This document shows, piece after piece, positions 60,401 to 64,000 of a stretch of DNA of 64,000 bases. Each line of letters begins with the position of its first letter. Position 1 is the stretch's first letter. Source of the DNA: Marthasterias glacialis (taxonomy: Eukaryota > Echinodermata > Asteroidea > Forcipulatida > Asteriidae); assembly GCA_911728455.2 (NCBI GenBank), contig OU452225.1, positions 23,222,495 through 23,286,494 of the forward strand, given 5' to 3'. A model generated the notes under the pieces. The model was not told where the DNA came from and did not search any database. It saw nothing but the letters and a program-made list of their open reading frames with translations. The translations under genes and the position numbers were made by a program.

Positions 60401-60760
60401 GGAGTTACGACCCCCCAGCCGTTCTAATTCTAGAAGTAGACATAATGCTAGTTGCGATGATCGTGACCCTCCTCCTCCCACTGGTCGCAGACTGGAGGGT
60501 TACGAAGAACTACACACGAAAAAACTTTCGCCTTGGGCCATTTGTCAGGATCGTGACCATTATTTGCCCAATTTTTTAACACCTTTACAGTTAATAAATA
60601 AATAAAAAGGGCACAAAAATGGTCGCCATGACTTGGGAACCAATTCTAGAAAACTGAAAACATGACTGAGTATATCTTTTTAAAAAACCTATAAATAACT
60701 CACCCAAGGCTGCTGAATCGTTCGTCTTCTGCTTTCAAATCGATGGTTGAAGAGCGACCA
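54403..60760 (-). CDS. Unrecognised gene, 3' five exons (at least 389 aa; 5' end not found)
   Basis: Exons, 5' to 3': 60704..60760, 58955..59002, 57417..57506, 56048..56333, 54403..55091, all GT/AG with consistent phases and a TAG stop at 54403. The most 5' exon is the least certain; an in-frame TAA lies just before its acceptor, so transcription must enter by splicing. The N-terminal part is basic and Ser/Gln-rich (LPGKRKQSDESLYRL). Exon 56048..56333 has an aromatic/hydrophobic block (PINVYGSCSKDNLMSIDYRN, PVIYTLKYMTDTLIVPV) and a charged helix (EFKKKLHERIDRILENLCY). The last exon has a helix, a Ser-rich spacer, then PDLVVLKVL, EEVLVISVKYG and VKQLSCELLPML. That spacing resembles a PD-(D/E)XK nuclease-like core with Ser where Glu is expected. 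This is a weak inference; no family is recognised, and a cytosolic or nuclear location is guessed only from the lack of signal or membrane segments. Confidence 0.65.
55831..57624. repeat. Pair of ~50-bp inverted repeats flanking two exons
   Basis: AATTCCGTACATGGAATTAT...ACAGCGCGACAAGATAGCCCC at 55831-55883 recurs as a reverse complement at 57575-57624. Between them lie exons 56048..56333 and 57417..57506 of the unrecognised gene. These may be two independent copies of a short repeat. Confidence 0.6.
57575..58790. other. Intron of the unrecognised gene: nothing coding
   Basis: A 199-codon open frame (58339-57740, minus) lies here but looks non-coding. The palindrome-like GTTTCCATGGCAAC near 58003 matches the X-box bound by RFX factors, without other support. 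Confidence 0.4.
58776..58921. mobile_element. MITE-like hairpin
   Basis: The arms GACTGCTTTATCTCGTGGCG..AGTAAAACT and AGTTTTAGTACGCCAC..GAAGCAGTC pair. The inner stem GGAGCCGCCTATCTTC pairs with GAAGATAGGCTGCTCC. The element ends 33 bp from exon 58955..59002. Confidence 0.8.
60001..60155. repeat. 42-bp minisatellite, 3.8 copies
   Basis: Units start at 60001, 60043, 60085 and 60127 with TGTTGGAGTATGATGGGTTG. The unit length is a multiple of three, but the open frame across it is not bounded by splice sites. Intronic. Confidence 0.85.
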
Positions 60761-61325
60761 CTGAAAAAATCCCCATTACTACTGTAAGACAGATTGGCAC
60801 AGTGTGGTAGGGAACCAGCTACTTGACAGCATCCACTTGTACACGCACGGCCTGTGCACAGTCCGAGCACATCGAAATCCACTGGCGTAATACAAATCAG
60901 AGACTCGTGAAACAGAGTGGACCAATGTGCTTGGAGTGTGCACAGCCTATGCGTGTGAAAGTGCACAAGTGGATGCTGTCAAGTTTGTGACGTTAGTGAA
61001 AGAACCGACAAACGAGCGGCCGCGCCGGTTACCTGCCACACCGTGCCAACCTGTGTTTACAGTAGTAGTGGGGATTTTTTCAGTCGTCGCTCTTCAACCA
61101 TCAATTTGAAAGCAGAAGATGAATGATTCAGCAGCCTCGGGTAAGTTATTTATTTATTTATTTTTTTTTTTAAGATACTAAGTCATATTTTGAGTTTTTT
61201 TAAATTGATTACCACCTCGTGCTGTCATGGCAACCATTTCTGTGCCCTTTGTTGAAAATTGGGCAAATACGGGTCGACAAATGGCCCGAGGCAAACAGTA
61301 GTTCTTCGTTCGTAAAAATGGGTCT
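60505..61325. repeat. Large imperfect inverted duplication containing an exon copy
   Basis: The left arm (about 60505-60860) and right arm (about 60965-61325) are reverse complements with a ~100-bp spacer. Matched blocks include GGGCCATTTGTC, GGGCACA(A/G)AAATGGT, CTGAAAAAATCCCCA and TTGACAGCATCCACTTGT. The left arm carries exon 60704..60760 on the minus strand. The right arm carries its mirror copy on the plus strand (61083-61139), still flanked by TTTTTTCAG and GTAAGT but with a TGA replacing a CGA codon. Confidence 0.8.
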
Positions 61326-61391
61326 GTGCATGTGGTGTAGTCTGAATGATGAATAATGTCGTTAGGTGGCCCAACAGTACGCGAGTGTCCA

Positions 61392-61522
61392 CGCGCTGCA
61401 ATTTCATCGCTCTGCTTACCGCAAAATAAGCGCTTACTGGCAAAATTATCCACTGCGATTGATAGAGAATTTTGCCAGTAAGCGCTTATTTGTTGGTAAG
61501 CAGAGCGATGAAATTGCAGCGC
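61392..61522. repeat. Palindrome with ~57-bp arms
   Basis: CGCGCTGCAATTTCATCGCTCTGCTTACC..AAATAAGCGCTTACTGGCAAAATT and its complement (core TAAGCGCTTACTGGCAAAAT) flank a ~20-bp loop, with one small bulge. Confidence 0.9.
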
Positions 61523-61856
61523 GCAGACTCTCGGCTGCGGCGACGTGTACGGCGTTCAATAGGAAATCAACGTGTTTGACATGTCTGTCGATTTTGACTG
61601 AAAATTTCTACTTTTTTATCGGAGATAGAAGGCAACCATCCTACCAACGCTAGTACCATTTTGACCACTGACGTCTTAGTCTATCCTTGTGGGTAGGTAA
61701 GAAATCCAAGTGTTAATGAATTTTGAGTGATTTTTAAGGGTAAGTTACAATTGACAAGCAAGTACTGAGATAGGCCAGAACTCTATGGTTGTCAGATCAT
61801 GTCCAAATATTAAAAAACGACACGAACTAGTAGTAGAGTTCTGCTTACCCTAGCCC

Positions 61857-61962
61857 TAGACCCAGTAACTCGGGCACTGTACTCCTTTTTTGAGATTTTT
61901 ACATTATCTGTCTTTGTCAAAATCTCAAAGAAGGAGTTACAGCGCCCCAGTTACTGGGTCTA
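61857..61962. repeat. Palindrome with ~43-bp arms
   Basis: TAGACCCAGTAACT and GAGATTTT on the left pair with AAAATCTC and AGTTACTGGGTCTA on the right, across a ~20-bp loop with a few mismatches. Confidence 0.85.
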
Positions 61963-61965
61963 CCC

Positions 61966-62033
61966 TAGCCCCATACATTGTGCCAATACGCTGGACTACC
62001 TCCTCCAGCGTATTGGCACAATGTATGGGGCTA
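61966..62033. repeat. Near-perfect palindrome with 30-bp arms
   Basis: TAGCCCCATACATTGTGCCA continues to GCTGGA and is mirrored without visible mismatch around the loop CTACCTCC. Confidence 0.9.
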
Positions 62034-62673
62034 AAAAAGCCTATGCTTACCCGAACCATAGAGGTAGAATTAGACCTCCATGCCCGAACTAACGTTTTTC
62101 AATTAGTCAGTACAGCCGGCCAAAAAAAGTGTAAGTTATTCATGTTTATCTTGTAAAAATATGACCGACAATAATATCTTTAGCCCTCCTAATCTTAGTA
62201 CATTGTGGAGCCCACTGTCTTTATCGTCCAAAACCATTTACACGCTTCACTGATCATGCATGGTTGTGTACACTTTGGTCCAATGATAAAGTAAAAGGCA
62301 ATGGCCGAGGGTGAAGAATCAGTGTTTTTTTGAGCGTTTAAAATGGTCAGTCAGCACTCAGCACGAGGGTTAATCAACGTTTGTCATACCTTATTGCTGG
62401 TAGGCCTACTACTCCGAGTGCCGTTGCTGGTAGACGCCATCTTTACCAATGTTGGCGTTTATCTTATTAAAGAACTTGAACTTAAGTTAAAGAACTTGAA
62501 TGTTTGCGCGGTGAATGCTCATTCTCAAACGAAACTGGCCGGCCGGCGTATTTTTTTTTCCAGGACGAACGTGGGCAATTTACATAAATGGGCGTGCGTA
62601 AATCCCAAATACCCTCGCACATGCGTACTTGGACCTAATACATGTAGTTTTGAGTTGTTGTTCATACATGTAC

Positions 62674-62703
62674 ACATAGAGCAAGGACCTTGCTCTATGA
62701 TGT
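62674..62703. repeat. Short palindrome without loop
   Basis: ACATAGAGCAAGG is followed at once by CCTTGCTCTAT after a single A. Confidence 0.7.
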
Positions 62704-64000
62704 ACAGATACTACGAGGACAACAATGCATGTTGACTCGGTCTCCGTAGCACAGCTTGAATTTAGTTTTACCATCGGAGCCTTTTGGTTTATGGTGTATC
62801 TTATGCGTGCTTGGACTTAAATAGTTGTGAGTTGATAACGCTATTCACGGATCTTAAACAATCGCGGACAAAATAAACAAAGAAACATACGAAGCCCAAA
62901 AACAAAACGATTCTACGTCATCAGGTACAAGATGACACCAACAAAATCGTATTTTTCCTTACGATTTTGAAAACACCCCTAAGATCACAATGAGACAGTG
63001 GAATACTTTAGGAATGGCCATTAGCCTTGATGGTGTAACGATGTCTACACAAGAGGGTTGTGGGTGATGATTGTGGGCAACATACAAATACTCTGGGGTA
63101 GACTGTGCATTACAAAAAGTCACTAGAAGGACCTTGGGCTAGCATGGTGGTTTGAATGGGATAAGTCTTAATGGGGACCAGCTGTTCCATTGCTTTGTAC
63201 AATATTATTGTATTTGTGAGGCACCCAAACTAACCAAAATGTAATGTTTTACTGCAGTGTACTTTTGAGTCGCTTCCTCCTATGCTGTATTTGTAGGGAT
63301 CTGCATTAGCCCCTAGTGTAAATAGTTTAGAATCTTTGCTACCCCCTATAAAATTTTGAGTTCTGGTTAGCCTTCAACTGTTTTATGCCAGGCTCGCCCT
63401 AATACTATAAATTACTAACACTGAACCAACATCAAACAGCAGCTGCTTAACTACCCCCTGGTGTTATAACAGCCAAGGCGCAACGAATCAACAGACCCAC
63501 AGTGGTTAAAGGGTGTTTCACTGCCACCTTGTAGTTCATACTGGATGAGCTACAGTGGGAGCAACACACATGAAATAAAACATCTCACTGTATTTATTTC
63601 ATCCCCCTTTTACAGGTATGTTGATTTTCCTCTTATTAATTCATCTTTTCCAAAACACATTGGTCAACTAGGGAAAACTTTAGGTTACTTTCAGCCTATT
63701 TATAGTAATCATTTTATACTTATAAACTTTGGTGATTCTTTTCATGAACTTAGTGCTTTAATCCCTATGTGTAAACCTTGTGTGAAGTTGCGACGAAAGT
63801 ACATTTTTATTCATTGATTATTTCCTTTTCTGATATTTAACTAAGTATCACCTTTAAGTGTTTGAAAGTTTAAGTTTTATAGAATTTATTGATACTACAT
63901 TTTGGTTGATGACTTTTCCCAAGAAGGTATATTTCGAGTCAGAAAAGTCATGTCATAGTCATAGTTTTAGTATATAATTTCATTGGTGTCTTTTCTATTG

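Larger units (their letters stand above)
61151..64000. other. Right-end region without a supported gene
   Basis: Apart from the outer part of the inverted duplication it holds four strong palindromes between 61392 and 62703. Open frames at about 62343-62735 and 63545-63817 (plus) show no family resemblance. No exon of the unrecognised gene's 5' part could be identified. Confidence 0.5.

Noticed and set aside
60704..60966. 88-codon minus-strand frame with an ATG that might be the first exon of the unrecognised gene
   Set aside because: Its frame ends at the donor in a phase that gives an early stop in the next exons. Only the other frame of the 57-bp 3' part joins correctly.
62343..62735. 130-codon plus-strand frame with a hydrophobic N-terminus resembling a signal peptide
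   Set aside because: It overlaps a palindrome and shows no family resemblance or splice sites. The hydrophobic run alone is not enough.
63545..63817. Plus-strand frame preceded by a TTTTACAG acceptor-like site
   Set aside because: The encoded peptide has no recognised domain and no partner exon was found. It could be part of a 3' UTR but cannot be supported.

Overview
The window is metazoan nuclear DNA: AT-rich, with spliced genes of short exons bounded by GT/AG signals, long introns, tRNA-derived SINEs, foldback/MITE elements and a decayed Penelope-like retroelement. The gene set and a Leu-tRNA-type SINE with the 'cttgagcaag' body suggest an invertebrate deuterostome, most likely an echinoderm or other ambulacrarian. 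That assignment is inference. All recognisable protein genes lie on the minus strand.

Layout. (1) 1-5.1 kb: the 5' four exons of a GADD45-family stress gene. The 3' end is off the left edge and a TATA box lies upstream. (2) 5.1-9.6 kb: no gene; a 200-bp foldback and a diverged repeat array carrying CRE-like TGACGTCA sites. (3) 9.7-32.8 kb: a receptor-type protein tyrosine phosphatase. I rebuilt it as 32 coding exons with every splice phase consistent, giving 1453 residues with start and stop codons. Its ectodomain has the layout and motifs of the angiopoietin receptor family (Tie1/Tie2): two Ig-like modules, Tie-type EGF repeats and FN3 modules. Inside are a catalytically intact phosphatase domain D1 and a D2 that lacks the catalytic Arg and the WPD Asp. 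Several MITEs and a dead EGF exon sit in its introns. (4) 32.8-40.1 kb: no gene; a foldback element, one copy of an ~870-bp dispersed repeat and a long octamer array. (5) 40.1-47.7 kb: a five-exon SLC16-type monocarboxylate transporter (410 residues as modelled; the first few residues are probably on an unseen exon). (6) 47.7-54.4 kb: repeats, including a Penelope-like element remnant (RT and GIY-YIG pieces) and the second copy of the dispersed repeat. (7) 54.4-60.8 kb: the 3' five exons of a gene I do not recognise, whose C-terminal half may be a degenerate PD-(D/E)XK-like fold. Its most 5' visible exon lies in one arm of an ~800-bp inverted duplication. (8) 61-64 kb: a cluster of long palindromes and no supported gene.

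The genes do not form an operon-like unit. The most interesting object is the Tie-ectodomain/phosphatase receptor, which would couple an angiopoietin-receptor-like extracellular part to tyrosine dephosphorylation rather than phosphorylation.
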